A stretch of 64,000 bases of DNA from Pollutibacter soli (GCA_029269725.1 JARJHS010000012.1:15664-79663); one strand, 5' to 3'; positions 46,096 to 55,672 are shown, counted from the first letter of the stretch. Numbers and translations are program-made. Notes: generated by a model from the sequence alone, not told the origin.

Positions 46096-46518
46096 ATGAA
46101 AAATTCAGTTTTAGTACAAACCTTCATCGAACAGATCTGGAATAAAAAGTCGTTTCAATTACTCGATAACTTATTACATCCGGCGTTTAAAGATCATTCC
46201 TTGTCACCCATTCTATCTCCGGACAAAGAAGGACTGATAAAATGGATTACTGCAACAGGTATTTCCTTTGAGCACACAACGACGATCGAAGACCATGTGT
46301 CTGAACGTGACCAGGTAATGTTGAGGATAAAAATGAAATTAAGGCACATCGGCAATTGGCGTGGCATTGAACCCACAGGAATCGAATTAAGCACCTCAGG
46401 GTACAGGCATTTTAAAATCAAGGATGAAAGAATTATTGAACACTGGGCCTTAATTGATGGGGAAAACATAGCGAATATGCTGAAAAAAGCATCTCACGGT
46501 TGTGCAGTTACCGCATAA
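46096..46518 (+). CDS. SnoaL-like polyketide-cyclase/ester-cyclase-fold protein
   Basis: A 140-residue protein with the NTF2-like fold: VQTFIEQIWNKKSFQLLDNLLHP at the start, then KIKDERIIEHWALIDGENIANML at the end. The EHWxxxD motif is typical. Members bind or cyclise small organic substrates; nothing more specific can be said. It follows the Crp-like gene on the same strand. Confidence 0.8.
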   Translation: MKNSVLVQTFIEQIWNKKSFQLLDNLLHPAFKDHSLSPILSPDKEGLIKWITATGISFEHTTTIEDHVSERDQVMLRIKMKLRHIGNWRGIEPTGIELSTSGYRHFKIKDERIIEHWALIDGENIANMLKKASHGCAVTA

Positions 46519-46813
46519 AAATCACCGGAGTAAATTTGATAAGGTTTCAAAGCCAGGAAATATTATGAGAAGGACCCTCAGTATTATTAGATCGCTGTCA
46601 GCAGGTCTTGTCGGCTTCATTTTATTTGTCTTTTTGTTGTGGCCATTTCGAGTTTCGGTTTTTAATCAGCAGCGGCTATAGCCTGCGCATGATTTCCGCC
46701 ATTCTGCAGCGAGTCCTGCTCCCTGATCGTATTACTTAAAGTATGTTGTAGGAATTGAGGAGGCTGTATCGAAGGTTGAATGCTTCAGTGCCTGTTGATG
46801 GAAATGAGGTTAC
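46519..46813. other. Intergenic region with an attC-like fragment
   Basis: TTTTTAATCAGCAGCGGC near 46656-46673, and TTTCCGCCATTCTGCAGCG after it, match the right half of attC-like site D. No gene is called; a 39-codon frame beginning at 46565 has one hydrophobic helix but runs into the repeat. Confidence 0.35.
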
Positions 46814-47494
46814 TCATTGACGAATGATCTTTCCATCTTCCATTTCTATCATTCTGCTGGTTCGGGCTGCAAATTCGGGGTCGTGGGTGACTATGAACAA
46901 GGTTTGATGAAACTTAACCGATAAATCTTTAAAGATGTCAAAGACAAGCTTACTGTTTTTTTTATCGAGGTTGCCTGTGGGCTCGTCTCCCATAATGATC
47001 AAAGGATTATTGATCAAAGCTCTTGCGATGGCTACTCGCTGTTTTTCTCCTCCTGAAAGGAGGTTCGGTTTTTTGTTACTCAGGTTTTCTATACCGAGCA
47101 CATTCAGCCATTTCAATGCATCAGTTTCAATTTCTTTATTCGTATGTCGGTTTAATTTCAGCCCGGGCAGCATAACATTCTTTAAAACACTGAATTCGTT
47201 CAGCAGGTAATGAAACTGAAATACAAAACCTACCTTTTCATTTCGCACTTCAGCAAGCCTTGAACCCGGTTTGCCGGTCATCACTTCTCCTTCCACCAGC
47301 AGGGTTCCTTCATAATCTGTATCCATGGTGGACAGGACATATAACAATGTGGATTTACCGCAGCCCGATTTGCCCATCAATGCAACAAACTCGCCTCTGT
47401 TAACGGTAAAACTGATATCATTCAATACCGGAACATTTAGTTGTTCATGGAATGTTTTACTGATATGCCTGGCTTCAAGAACGATGTCGCTCAT
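46814..47494 (-). CDS. ABC transporter ATP-binding protein (MacB/LolD-like)
   Basis: A 226-residue ATPase with Walker A GKSGCGKST (41-49), signature LSGGEKQRVAIARAL, Walker B IIMGDEPTGNLD and the switch His in FIVTHDPEFA. Sequence is of the LolD/MacB type that powers export or lipoprotein release in FtsX-like transporters. It starts 1 bp after the permease stop and is the last gene of the three-gene operon adaptor-permease-ATPase. Confidence 0.93.
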   Translation of the reverse strand: MSDIVLEARHISKTFHEQLNVPVLNDISFTVNRGEFVALMGKSGCGKSTLLYVLSTMDTDYEGTLLVEGEVMTGKPGSRLAEVRNEKVGFVFQFHYLLNEFSVLKNVMLPGLKLNRHTNKEIETDALKWLNVLGIENLSNKKPNLLSGGEKQRVAIARALINNPLIIMGDEPTGNLDKKNSKLVFDIFKDLSVKFHQTLFIVTHDPEFAARTSRMIEMEDGKIIRQ

Positions 47495-47495
47495 A

Positions 47496-48755
47496 TTATT
47501 TGCCTCTTATAATGATCACAGGATCCACTTTGCTGGCTTTTACGGCAGGGAATAATCCCGACATATAGGTAGTGACCAGCGAAAACAAAATGCCGATAAG
47601 ATAATACATGGGATTATAATTGACAGGGTAGGTGGTAATGGACGGAAGTGATGGGAAATTAAATGGTATGGTATCGATGATAAGCGACAACAGGTAACCA
47701 AAGATCAACCCGATTGTGCCGCCAAAAATGCCGATGCTCAAAGCAATCATTAAAAATATTCTCTTTACATCCGTGCCCGAAAATCCCGTGGCTTTCAGAA
47801 TAGCAATAGAATCCATTTTTTCATAAATCAGCATATTTAAAATGTTATAAATGCCAAACCCGGCTACAATGAGTAAAGTGATTCCCACGACAAAAGATAT
47901 CAATGTTCTTATGGAACTGCCGGTTTCAAACTCACTGTTTGCAGTTTGTATGTCAATGGCCTGTAAACCAAACAAACGTTTATACTCCTTTGCCACAGCA
48001 GGTGCATCATTGATATCATGTAGTTTCACTTGTATGTCAGTAACATAATTGGCTGGCCTGCCCGATATTTTTTGTGCGGTTGCGATAGAAGTGTATGCCT
48101 GAACTTTATCAAGATCTCTTATACCGGATTGATAAAAACCAATCAGTTTCAGTGGAAATATCTCAGCTGCCGTAGTAGTGACATAAACAATGTCGCCGAT
48201 ATCCACCAGTAGCTGTTCGGCCAGTGGCCTGCCAAGAATAATACTATTCGGAATGATGTTTAAGTCGCTGCCTGACCCGCCACTAACGTATTCGTAGAAG
48301 TTGAACAATTTATTTTCTACCTGTGGATTGATACCATCAATAACACCGGCAATACGCACATTGCCCTGGTTGAAAAATGCGGGTGAATGAAGTTTTGGTG
48401 AAGTGCCCCGCACCCTTTTGTCTTCAACAATAGTTTTGATAATGGCTTCGCTGTTATAAATTTCTTCGCGGATATTGGCGGCTTTTACTGACGAAATAAA
48501 GTGATAAGCTTTGTCATACCCCCGGGCATTGGCGATGGGTTGAAAAGGATTCTGTTCTATTTCATTGTATAGGCGGATGTGAGGAGTCCGGTTTAGAATC
48601 AGTCCGTCGAGCAATGTGTTTAAACCCGTCATAAATCCCAGCAGCGCAATGAACATAGTAATGCTGAATGTAACGCCAATCGCTGCTATTAACGTTTGCC
48701 TCCACCTCGCCAGCAGGAGGGATATCGCAATCTCTGTATTCAACTTATACTTCAT
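47496..48755 (-). CDS. FtsX-like ABC transporter permease (MacB/LolC type)
   Basis: A 419-residue protein: N-terminal helix (about 18-45), a periplasmic MacB-PCD-like domain (about 50-275), then three helices (about 280-305, 335-360, 385-405). AILKATGFSGTDVKRIFL matches the conserved cytoplasmic loop of these permeases. It overlaps the adaptor stop as TGATG and lies 1 bp from the ATPase gene. Together with them it probably forms a MacAB-like exporter, although no outer-membrane channel gene is nearby. Confidence 0.9.
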   Translation of the reverse strand: MKYKLNTEIAISLLLARWRQTLIAAIGVTFSITMFIALLGFMTGLNTLLDGLILNRTPHIRLYNEIEQNPFQPIANARGYDKAYHFISSVKAANIREEIYNSEAIIKTIVEDKRVRGTSPKLHSPAFFNQGNVRIAGVIDGINPQVENKLFNFYEYVSGGSGSDLNIIPNSIILGRPLAEQLLVDIGDIVYVTTTAAEIFPLKLIGFYQSGIRDLDKVQAYTSIATAQKISGRPANYVTDIQVKLHDINDAPAVAKEYKRLFGLQAIDIQTANSEFETGSSIRTLISFVVGITLLIVAGFGIYNILNMLIYEKMDSIAILKATGFSGTDVKRIFLMIALSIGIFGGTIGLIFGYLLSLIIDTIPFNFPSLPSITTYPVNYNPMYYLIGILFSLVTTYMSGLFPAVKASKVDPVIIIRGK

Positions 48756-49831
48756 CAGAGTGGCTTTTGTATTTCGTCATCCTTGCTTAAGCCATTGACT
48801 ATTTCCACGCGCTGGTAATCTTTCAACCCCGTGACTACTTTTCTTTTCTCTCCGTTTTTGAGTAGTACGTAATCACCATCCATCAGGTAAGCACGGGGAA
48901 TTGTCATTGCATTTTCTTTTGTGGTAATAAGGATGTTGGCTTCAACGGTTAAATTGGGAAAGAGCGTTGCCGGCCTGGAAGTAAAGATTGCTTCCACCTC
49001 AAATGACCTGGAGCGGTCATTCATTATTGGCTGAATACCGGATACTGCCGCTTCAAATACCTGCCCCCGGTAGCTATCCATGCTCAGGAACACCTTCTGC
49101 CCAGGCTTAATATTACCGATGTCGTATTCATCCACCTGCAATTTGATCACGAATTCGTTGACGTCGCCAATGATGGCCAGTGGTGTTTGCGGGTTTACCA
49201 TTTCACCTGGTTCTTTTAATATCTTATACACTTTGCCGTTCTGCCGGGACTTGATGGTATAATCATTACTTAATGCATTTGAAATCTGCAGATTTTTTAC
49301 CGACTGCTGTGCCGCAAAATCAATTTCTTTTTTCAGGTTATTGTATTGCAGCAGCGCAGCCTCGTAAGCTTCTGAAGAATTCTTCCATGCAAGCTCTCTT
49401 TGTTCGAGTTCGTTACGTGAGCCTATTCCTTCTTTCCATAAATTTTGCTGGCGAGAGAGTAAAGCAGAATCGTTTTGCTTTTTTGCAAGCGCAACGGCGA
49501 TATTTATTTTCAATTGGCTTAACCTGTCGGCATTGGCGGAGGTCGAAGAATAGCTGGCAGCGATTCTTGCATTTTCGGAGCTCAGTTTCGAAACTTCATC
49601 TGCCAGGGTCATAATGATGTCTCCGGCATGTACGGTGTCGCCTTCCGTCACTGATGTTTTTTCAATAAGGCCGTTAACCTTGGAAAACACTTCATATTGA
49701 TTTCTACTCTTAACAATGCCGGAAGCATAAGCTGATTCTGTAATGTTTTGAACAACCGGCCGGATCAGTTCTTTACTTTTCCGGTTGCAGGCGCAAAGAA
49801 CCAGCATGGCTGCTGAAAAAAACCATTTCAT
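48755..49831 (-). CDS. Periplasmic adaptor (membrane-fusion) lipoprotein of an ABC exporter
   Basis: A 358-residue HlyD/MacA-type protein. The N-terminus ends in VLCACNRK, a lipobox, so it is probably a lipoprotein. The barrel-sandwich (VFSKVNGLIEKTSVTEGDTVHAGDIIMTL), a long alpha-hairpin (about 95-185) and its return strand (KSRQNGKVYKILKEPGEMV) are visible, followed by a beta-barrel (VDEYDIGNIKPGQKVFL). It bridges the permease to an outer-membrane channel encoded elsewhere. First gene of the operon. Confidence 0.9.
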   Translation of the reverse strand: MKWFFSAAMLVLCACNRKSKELIRPVVQNITESAYASGIVKSRNQYEVFSKVNGLIEKTSVTEGDTVHAGDIIMTLADEVSKLSSENARIAASYSSTSANADRLSQLKINIAVALAKKQNDSALLSRQQNLWKEGIGSRNELEQRELAWKNSSEAYEAALLQYNNLKKEIDFAAQQSVKNLQISNALSNDYTIKSRQNGKVYKILKEPGEMVNPQTPLAIIGDVNEFVIKLQVDEYDIGNIKPGQKVFLSMDSYRGQVFEAAVSGIQPIMNDRSRSFEVEAIFTSRPATLFPNLTVEANILITTKENAMTIPRAYLMDGDYVLLKNGEKRKVVTGLKDYQRVEIVNGLSKDDEIQKPL

Positions 49832-50330
49832 TAATTCAAATTAAATGTTCAGTATCTGATCGGATATGATATTGGTCAGCAGGAACGATGAGCAAGATCA
49901 ATAACTCCGGAATATTGTATAAGTAGGTTAAAGAGCGTCAGGCCTTTCCTCGCATATTCTTCCGGGTTTCCCATGCCAATACTTTCGCCTTCCTCTCCCC
50001 TGAATATAACCCCGAATGCAATCTCACCGGAGGGCGGGTAGTATTTTCTCTTTATAAGGGATCCGATTCGATATTGAATTAAGAGGAATGGTGGTGTCAG
50101 CGTCTGGGCGGATTTAAAAGTCATACCGTTAAACGCGCGCCCCTTGCACATGGTTGACTTCCGTTTCCTTTTACACTTCTTCCACTTCATTTTTTTTTCT
50201 GCAAAACGCAGCAGCTCAACTAACAACTAACAACTAACAACTAAGAACTAAGAACTAAGAACTAAGAACTAACAACTAAGAACTAACACCCCCACCAGTT
50301 CTCACCTTATCACCCATCGCAATTTAATAT
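49832..50330. other. Intergenic region with AACTAACAACTAAG tandem repeat
   Basis: About 500 bp between divergent operons. At 50218-50286 the word AACTAAC/AACTAAG is repeated about ten times. A similar tract lies before the GNAT gene (55618-55672). The 116-codon minus-strand frame 49876-50226 has no recognisable product and was not called. Confidence 0.6.
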
Positions 50331-51284
50331 TTACATGGTAATAACAATGTTTCCTTTTTTGTGCCCCTTTTCAGCATACCCATGTGCTTCTGCAATCTGC
50401 TCTACCGGGTAGGTTCTGTCAATTACTGCTTTGAATTTACCGGCTTCAATAAGATTCTTTAGAAAAACAATGTCGGCTGCTGCATGACTGATTACACCTG
50501 TGATCACTTTCCACCTGCCGGTGATGGAAATCCATAAACCCTGCATCATTTCCAGCATTCCTGCGGCGCTTAAAATCATTTTGCCATTTTTTGCAAGTGA
50601 TTTTAATGAACGTGAAACAGATATGGTATTCACTGTGTCAAATATTACATCATACTTTTCTCCGGTTTCATTAAAATATTCTTTTGTATAATCAATCACT
50701 TTATCAGCGCCAATGGATTTTACTAAATCAATATTTGAAGTGCTGCACACCGCCGTTACAATTGCTCCATACGATTTTGCCAGTTGAACCGCCGCACTAC
50801 CCACAGCACCGGAAGCACCTACGATGAGAACTTTTTGATTGGGCGTTATCATTGCCTTTTTTATAAAATGCAATGCTGTAACTCCGCCAAAAGGAATAGC
50901 TGCTGCTTCATTGTGCGAAATATTAGCAGGTTTAAAAGTCACTGATCCGTCTTCAGGCAGACAAATATATTCCGCATATGCTCCAAAACGCATATCGGTA
51001 TGACCAAACACTGAATCACCTGCTTTGAATTGCCTGACACCTTTACCTGCACTTTCCACTTCACCTGAAAAAACACTTCCAAGAATGTTAACCTTCGGCT
51101 TTAGCAAACCAAAAATAAACCTCACGGCAAATGGGTCGGCTTTTCGCAAACGTACATCACCTGAATTAACGGCACTGGCTTTAATCCGTAAAAGAATTTC
51201 ATTGTCCTTTGGCACCGGCTTGGTTACTTGCTTAATCCGGAGAACTTCCGGTGAGCCATACCTGGTATAAACTGCTGCTTTCAT
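50331..51284 (-). CDS. NAD(P)-dependent zinc-independent alcohol dehydrogenase/quinone oxidoreductase
   Basis: A 317-residue medium-chain dehydrogenase/reductase. It has the GroES-like N-terminus (MKAAVYTRYGSPEVLRIKQV), GSVFSGEVESAGKGV, a Rossmann motif LIVGASGAVGSAAVQLAKSYGA and an SIGADKVIDY strand. The zinc-binding Cys/His residues of the alcohol dehydrogenases are absent, which fits the quinone-oxidoreductase/enoyl-reductase subgroup that reduces C=C or quinones with NADPH. The substrate is not known. Confidence 0.88.
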   Translation of the reverse strand: MKAAVYTRYGSPEVLRIKQVTKPVPKDNEILLRIKASAVNSGDVRLRKADPFAVRFIFGLLKPKVNILGSVFSGEVESAGKGVRQFKAGDSVFGHTDMRFGAYAEYICLPEDGSVTFKPANISHNEAAAIPFGGVTALHFIKKAMITPNQKVLIVGASGAVGSAAVQLAKSYGAIVTAVCSTSNIDLVKSIGADKVIDYTKEYFNETGEKYDVIFDTVNTISVSRSLKSLAKNGKMILSAAGMLEMMQGLWISITGRWKVITGVISHAAADIVFLKNLIEAGKFKAVIDRTYPVEQIAEAHGYAEKGHKKGNIVITM

Positions 51285-51913
51285 TTTTTTTGTATTTGAA
51301 AATTGAAAATTTATAATTGAAGAATTAAAATTGATTTAACTACACCTGGGTGCAATCAACCTTGTTTACTCGGTATTCTTTACAATTGCCCCGGCGTTTA
51401 AATGCAACAGTCCGCGGAATAATATAAGCTACTGTTTTCATCACCATTTTTATAAAGTTGATAATGTGAAGATAGGCTGGGGAATCAGTAGCAAACAGTC
51501 AGCAACATGTCAGATAAAGACAAAAGAGAAGCTGCATCAAAAGTAAAATAAGACCACCTTTTTATTTTCAGTTTTTGCAGGTAGACATATACACCATTGA
51601 CGTGTAAAAAATGGAGGGTCAAAAGCCATTTGAAACAATCTTTAAGGTCAGATACCGCACAGCTGACGATGGTAAAAATTTGGCATAACCGGCAGGCCTT
51701 ACTTCCGAAATTCTGGTCCACGCTGAAGCAGATGACCTGCAGCGCCAGATGAGCTACATCGGACCCAGATCCGCATAATTGAAATATAGGCTCTACACCC
51801 TACCTTTACCTGCCTGCTGCCAGGTTCAACCGCTAACTACCCGGATAGGACAGACGCCAGTAATAACAAACGATGCAAGTCATTCAAATCTTTGTTAATT
51901 CAATTTAATAATC
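51285..51913. other. Intergenic region with gene-like scraps
   Basis: No complete gene. Plus-strand phrases such as SEILVHAEADDLQRQMSYIG (about 51707-51766) and a short frame from 51611 are protein-like but lack starts or continuity; they may be remnants of a decayed gene. No inverted repeats of note. Confidence 0.35.
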
Positions 51914-52735
51914 ATGAGTACTTTACAATTAAAAGACGGAACAGAAATTTATTACAAAGATCAGGGAGAAGGACCAGTATTAATGTTTCATCACGGTTGG
52001 CCATTGTCTTCGGATGATTGGGATGCCCAGGTGATTTTCTTTTTGCAGAAAGGCTTTCGGGTAGTCGCCCACGATAGGAGAGGGCATGGGCGGTCAAGTC
52101 AGAATATTTACAACCATACCATTGATCAGTATGCCTCCGATGCAGCAGAACTGGTTTCCTTTTTAAACCTGAAAGACGTTGTTCACATCGGCCATTCTAC
52201 AGGTGGTGGCGAGGTGATTCGCTATGTCAGCAAATATGCCAATGGCAGGGCAAAGAAAGCAGTTTTAATAAGTGCCATACCACCAGTGATGGTACAAAGT
52301 GCAGGCAACCCGGATGGTGTGCCAATAGCTGTTTTTGATGGTATCAGGGAGCAGACGTTAAATAACAGAAGTCAGTTTTATTATGATCTGACATTTCCTT
52401 TTTATGGCTACAACAGGGAAGGAGCAACGGTGAAGGATGGTGTACAGCGAAACTGGTGGCGCCAGGGAATGATGGGAGGAATTGTTGCACACTATGATGG
52501 CATCAAAGCTTTTTCCGAAACGGACCTGAGCGAAGATTTGAAAGCCGCAGACATCCCGGTTTTATTACTTCATGGCGACGATGACCAGATCGTGCCCATT
52601 GCAAATTCTGCAATTAAGGCAGCGAAGCTTCTGAAAAAAGGGAAACTAATTACTTATCCCGGGTTCCCGCATGGAATGCCCACGACAGAGCATGCTACTA
52701 TTAACAAGGATATATTGGAATTTATAAATTCATAA
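51914..52735 (+). CDS. Alpha/beta hydrolase (non-haem chloroperoxidase-like)
   Basis: A 273-residue cytoplasmic hydrolase. GWPLSSDDWDAQ (oxyanion loop), DRRGHGRS, nucleophile elbow GHSTGG (S95), acid in HGDDDQIVP and His in GFPHGMPT are all visible; these are the residues of cofactor-free haloperoxidases and related esterases. The halogenating activity reported for the family is a side reaction; the natural substrate is not clear. It stands alone. Confidence 0.9.
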   Translation: MSTLQLKDGTEIYYKDQGEGPVLMFHHGWPLSSDDWDAQVIFFLQKGFRVVAHDRRGHGRSSQNIYNHTIDQYASDAAELVSFLNLKDVVHIGHSTGGGEVIRYVSKYANGRAKKAVLISAIPPVMVQSAGNPDGVPIAVFDGIREQTLNNRSQFYYDLTFPFYGYNREGATVKDGVQRNWWRQGMMGGIVAHYDGIKAFSETDLSEDLKAADIPVLLLHGDDDQIVPIANSAIKAAKLLKKGKLITYPGFPHGMPTTEHATINKDILEFINS

Positions 52736-53120
52736 TCCTGGCATAAGAATCGTATTGGCGATGGCGGGGCGAAAATTGTATTCTCTCCAGTCGTTAATCC
52801 ATAGCATTTCGAAATGTGCATACATTTTGAATGTCCCGCCATCTCCAATTACCTTAAACGGTGAAAAAATTTGCCGAATCTATTCAGGTACATTTTAAAT
52901 ACAGTCATGAGCCAATGCGATCGTGCTGGAGTGGAATAATCGAAGGTATCACAAGCGATACGATCCCGATTTATGACATGAACTATGAATTACACCGAAG
53001 TTATACAGTCAATTACCAGGATTGCTGACAAGAATGTTCTTTTCTCCAGGTAGTCGAACAATGTATATAACCAATTCAGGAAATGACATTTTGAATGGAA
53101 CTTTAAATAGTAACGTGTCG
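52736..53120. other. Intergenic region, nothing recognised
   Basis: No gene or repeat family seen; GCGATGGCGGGGCGAAAATT near 52757 and AATGTCCCGCCATCTCC near 52830 share a GATGGCGGG/CCCGCCATC dyad that could be a hairpin after the hydrolase gene. Confidence 0.35.
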
Positions 53121-53305
53121 CGAATAACATTGGGCTGAGCCCAAAAAAGGGCCGGCTAATAAATCCTGATCGACATAATTCTGGTCATCAATAGAATCGC
53201 GGCTTTTCAACTTCAGAATAAAATCCGGTAAAATGTTAACCGGCCGGCCGGACACCATTAATACGGAAACCCGACCGCACTCAGCCGTTCATGTAAGCGT
53301 TAATC
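53121..53305 (+). repeat. attC-like cassette site I
   Basis: Starts GAATAACATTGGGCTGAG and ends CTCAGCCGTTCATGTAAGCGTTAATC; GGCTGAG and CTCAGCC pair. The ATAAATCCTGATCGACATAAT stretch recurs in site C (CCTGATCGACATAAACAC). The right core GCGTTAATC lies 16 bp before the next ATG. Confidence 0.5.
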
Positions 53306-53321
53306 TTATTAGAACCTGGGT

Positions 53322-53567
53322 ATGGATATTTCCCTTAATATTTTATCGGATCAGGAAATTGAATTGTACAATGCTGCAGTTGCATTAAAGAGAACAATCG
53401 ATGAGCAGTTGGAAGCAATTGACCAGCTCGGGATTTCAACGAAGTATCAACGTATACTTCAACAATATTTTGACCCGCGAGTTCGACTGACGATTTTCTG
53501 GTTAAAATTGATAAGTAGACATTGTTCTTATCAACAAAGGCTAGCTAAACGCAGATCATTCTTTTAA
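53322..53567 (+). CDS. Small hypothetical protein, possible cassette gene
   Basis: An 81-residue protein. The first 55 residues are a helical, protein-like sequence (LSDQEIELYNAAVALKRTIDE, QLEAIDQLGISTKYQRILQ); the last 25 are basic and look less natural, as if a frameshift had cut the original reading frame. No family is recognised. It starts 16 bp after attC-like site I, with no element after it. Confidence 0.5.
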   Translation: MDISLNILSDQEIELYNAAVALKRTIDEQLEAIDQLGISTKYQRILQQYFDPRVRLTIFWLKLISRHCSYQQRLAKRRSFF

Positions 53568-53712
53568 GCTTGAAAATCCGGAATAGAAATAATGAAGCAC
53601 GAAAGGATTTCAATCCTTCCAAAACAGCTTTTATTCATCAGGTAATGTAAAGAATGAATAATTCAATCAGACCTGAGTCCCCGGTTGCACATTTCATAAC
53701 AGGATTCTGTTA

Positions 53713-53913
53713 CTAATGCTTCTTTCTTTGCCCTGGCGCATACTGCTTTGCAGATTTAGCACCCGTTGCCTTTTTTGCCTGACCGGGAGGAACATTTTTA
53801 CTTGTATGATAGTTTTTCGTGCAGGAAAATAAAACACCAATAATTATTAATGGTAATACAAAGGTTTTTAATAAGCTTTTAAAAACCACCAGCTGCTTTA
53901 AAAAAGTTTTCAT
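53713..53913 (-). CDS. Small basic lipoprotein with PPGQAKK motif
   Basis: A 66-residue protein. A hydrophobic segment ends in GVLFSCTKNYH, a likely lipobox, followed by the Lys/Gly/Pro-rich tail KNVPPGQAKKATGAKSAKQY and APGQRKKH. Short lipoproteins with PPGQAKK...APGQ tails are common in Bacteroidota; the function is not known and some are misnamed as quinol oxidase subunit 4. A role at the cell envelope is likely. Confidence 0.7.
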   Translation of the reverse strand: MKTFLKQLVVFKSLLKTFVLPLIIIGVLFSCTKNYHTSKNVPPGQAKKATGAKSAKQYAPGQRKKH

Positions 53914-54161
53914 AGTTCATTTCAAACGTTGTTCGCGCTAATTTATTTGACACAGCAGCATGAGTGTATCGGAATCCTCGGATTTTTTTTTGCACATTTT
54001 CTTTTTCCAATGATCCTATTTATCCTATTTGAAAATGGGTGGAGTGCAATAATCTTTAGTAAAAAAAATCTTTGTCCAATTTCCTTTTGCGTATCAGAAA
54101 CTAATACATACAAGGAGTTGCTATTTGTTACAGTATTCAAAAGAAATCATATTAGTGCCAG

Positions 54162-54362
54162 GGCGGGCCCTACTACTCAAAGGCGATTGAAAATACCATT
54201 AAACCGGCTTATAAAAAATTGCATGACTTTATTGTTGCTGAGGATGTTCCAAAAGCAAGGACAACGTCGGGTTTGTCAGGTAAGAAGATTTCACGAATTT
54301 GCTGTCGAATGAGTTTAGCAGAAAGACTAAAATCTTCAATTTCGTCCCCGCCCGCCGCTTGA
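54162..54362 (+). pseudogene. Fragment of a DUF885 family gene
   Basis: In the frame starting at 54162 the sequence reads PYYSKAIENTIKPAYKKLHD then FIVAEDVPKARTTSGLSG, closely matching the part of DUF885 (putative peptidase/lipoprotein) before the conserved ARxTxGLS...PGG segment. After 54281 the match stops and a run-on ends in TGA. No start and no remainder are visible, so it is a relic. The rest of 53914-54465 holds nothing recognisable. Confidence 0.6.
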
Positions 54363-54465
54363 ATTTTTCTGTTATCACTGCGGTAGGCTGTTCCACCCGT
54401 CGCCGGCGATAATTTTCTACCTGCCCCGCAACAAGCGATTAACAAAAAATCCTCACTTTTGAAAG

Positions 54466-54870
54466 ATGAAAATATTAATCAATAAAAGGTGGTCCCTGGT
54501 TATTTTACTTTTTGTTTTCCTTATAGCAATGAATGCAACAGTGATGTCTCAATCAAAAACGCAAATGGTCAGACTTGCAAAAATCAAAGTTGATCCTGCA
54601 CAACTTGATAAATACAACGCTGCACTGAAGGAACAAATGACTACGGCAATTAAAGTTGAGCCGGGTGTACTGACTTACTATGCCGTGTCGGATAAAAAAG
54701 ACCCTTCCAGCATTACTATATTGGAAATTTATGCCGATACCAGCGCATATAACCTGCATATCACGACACCTCATTTCAAAAAATACAAGGATGTTGTGAA
54801 AGATATGGTGAAGTCATTGGAACTGGTCGATGTTAATATAGTTGGCGTCGCAAAAAAGCGTGATCATTAA
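54466..54870 (+). CDS. Exported antibiotic-biosynthesis-monooxygenase-like protein
   Basis: A 134-residue protein with signal peptide (about 1-28, ending VMSQ) and an ABM/YgiN dimeric ferredoxin-like domain: QMVRLAKIKVDPAQLDKYNAALKEQ, EPGVLTYYAVSDKKDPSSITILEIYAD and HITTPHFKKYKDVVKDMV. ABM proteins include quinol monooxygenases and haem-degrading enzymes; a periplasmic location is unusual for these but frequent in this phylum. Confidence 0.85.
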   Translation: MKILINKRWSLVILLFVFLIAMNATVMSQSKTQMVRLAKIKVDPAQLDKYNAALKEQMTTAIKVEPGVLTYYAVSDKKDPSSITILEIYADTSAYNLHITTPHFKKYKDVVKDMVKSLELVDVNIVGVAKKRDH

Positions 54871-54987
54871 CCTGTGCATGTAAGATGGATTGTATGAGAA
54901 AAGTCGATGTAAAAGGATGGCGACCGATATTTTGATCTTAATGGCAGGTTCATGGACTTCTAATTCAAGTTTATTCGCCGATTTTAT

Positions 54988-55422
54988 ATGAGCGCAATTC
55001 ATTCTTACAGAAATTCTCTTGCCATTCCTTCATTGATAGTCATTGCACTGACATTTGTATATTCCTGGCTGGATAGCAGAAATTATATCAGCGAATGGTT
55101 GACGCCGGAAGCCATCATTCATTTATCGCTGATTGCTTCATTGATCTATTGTTTAGCAATGAGTTTTATTTGCCTGCCCATTCTGCTTACGGGATTCAAG
55201 ACGATTGGTCGAAATAAAATACTTACTACGATCTGCTGGTTTCTGCTTCCTGTATCATTAATGATTGCTTTTATTATACGGGCGATCTCTTATAACATGA
55301 AGTATCATGATTCCAATTTCGGAGTTGTATACCTGACTATATTGAACCTCCCCTTTATTACGGGATTGATTATATCTTATGCAAAATTCCGACGGAAGCA
55401 GAGAATAGAGACAGAGGGATAA
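54988..55422 (+). CDS. Small multi-pass membrane protein
   Basis: A 144-residue protein with four hydrophobic segments (about 11-28, 40-66, 76-95, 110-130). No family signature is recognised. It is not clearly linked to its neighbours; the start ATG follows a 117-bp gap after the monooxygenase-like gene. Confidence 0.6.
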   Translation: MSAIHSYRNSLAIPSLIVIALTFVYSWLDSRNYISEWLTPEAIIHLSLIASLIYCLAMSFICLPILLTGFKTIGRNKILTTICWFLLPVSLMIAFIIRAISYNMKYHDSNFGVVYLTILNLPFITGLIISYAKFRRKQRIETEG

Positions 55423-55617
55423 TGGCTTTTTAGCAGGGGAAAGGCATGCCTTGTCTCTATTAAAAACAGGATACAGGATACGCAATCCTTGAAGAATATG
55501 CAGGAGGAGAAAGCCCAAACTGAAGCGGAGAATCTGCATGCCCGCTGCCAACCTGGGAACAATCAACAAAAGCGCTATACAGAACATAACTCATAATTTC
55601 GCGCTATATCTTTTTAA

Positions 55618-55672
55618 ACTAACAACTAACAACTAACAACTAACAACGAGCAACGAACAACGAACAACGAAC
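55618..55672 (+). repeat. AACAACTAAC/AACAACGA leader repeat
   Basis: Five AACTAAC words followed by four (G/A)ACAACGA words run directly into the ATG at 55673 of the GNAT gene, so the whole leader is made of a 7-10 bp tandem repeat. A similar tract lies at 50218-50286. Confidence 0.7.

Noticed and set aside
49876-50226. 116-codon minus-strand frame
   Set aside because: Composition is unlike its neighbours, no family is recognised, and it runs into the AACTAAC repeat.
53929-54312. 127-codon plus-strand frame
   Set aside because: It overlaps the DUF885 fragment in another frame and has no protein-family resemblance.
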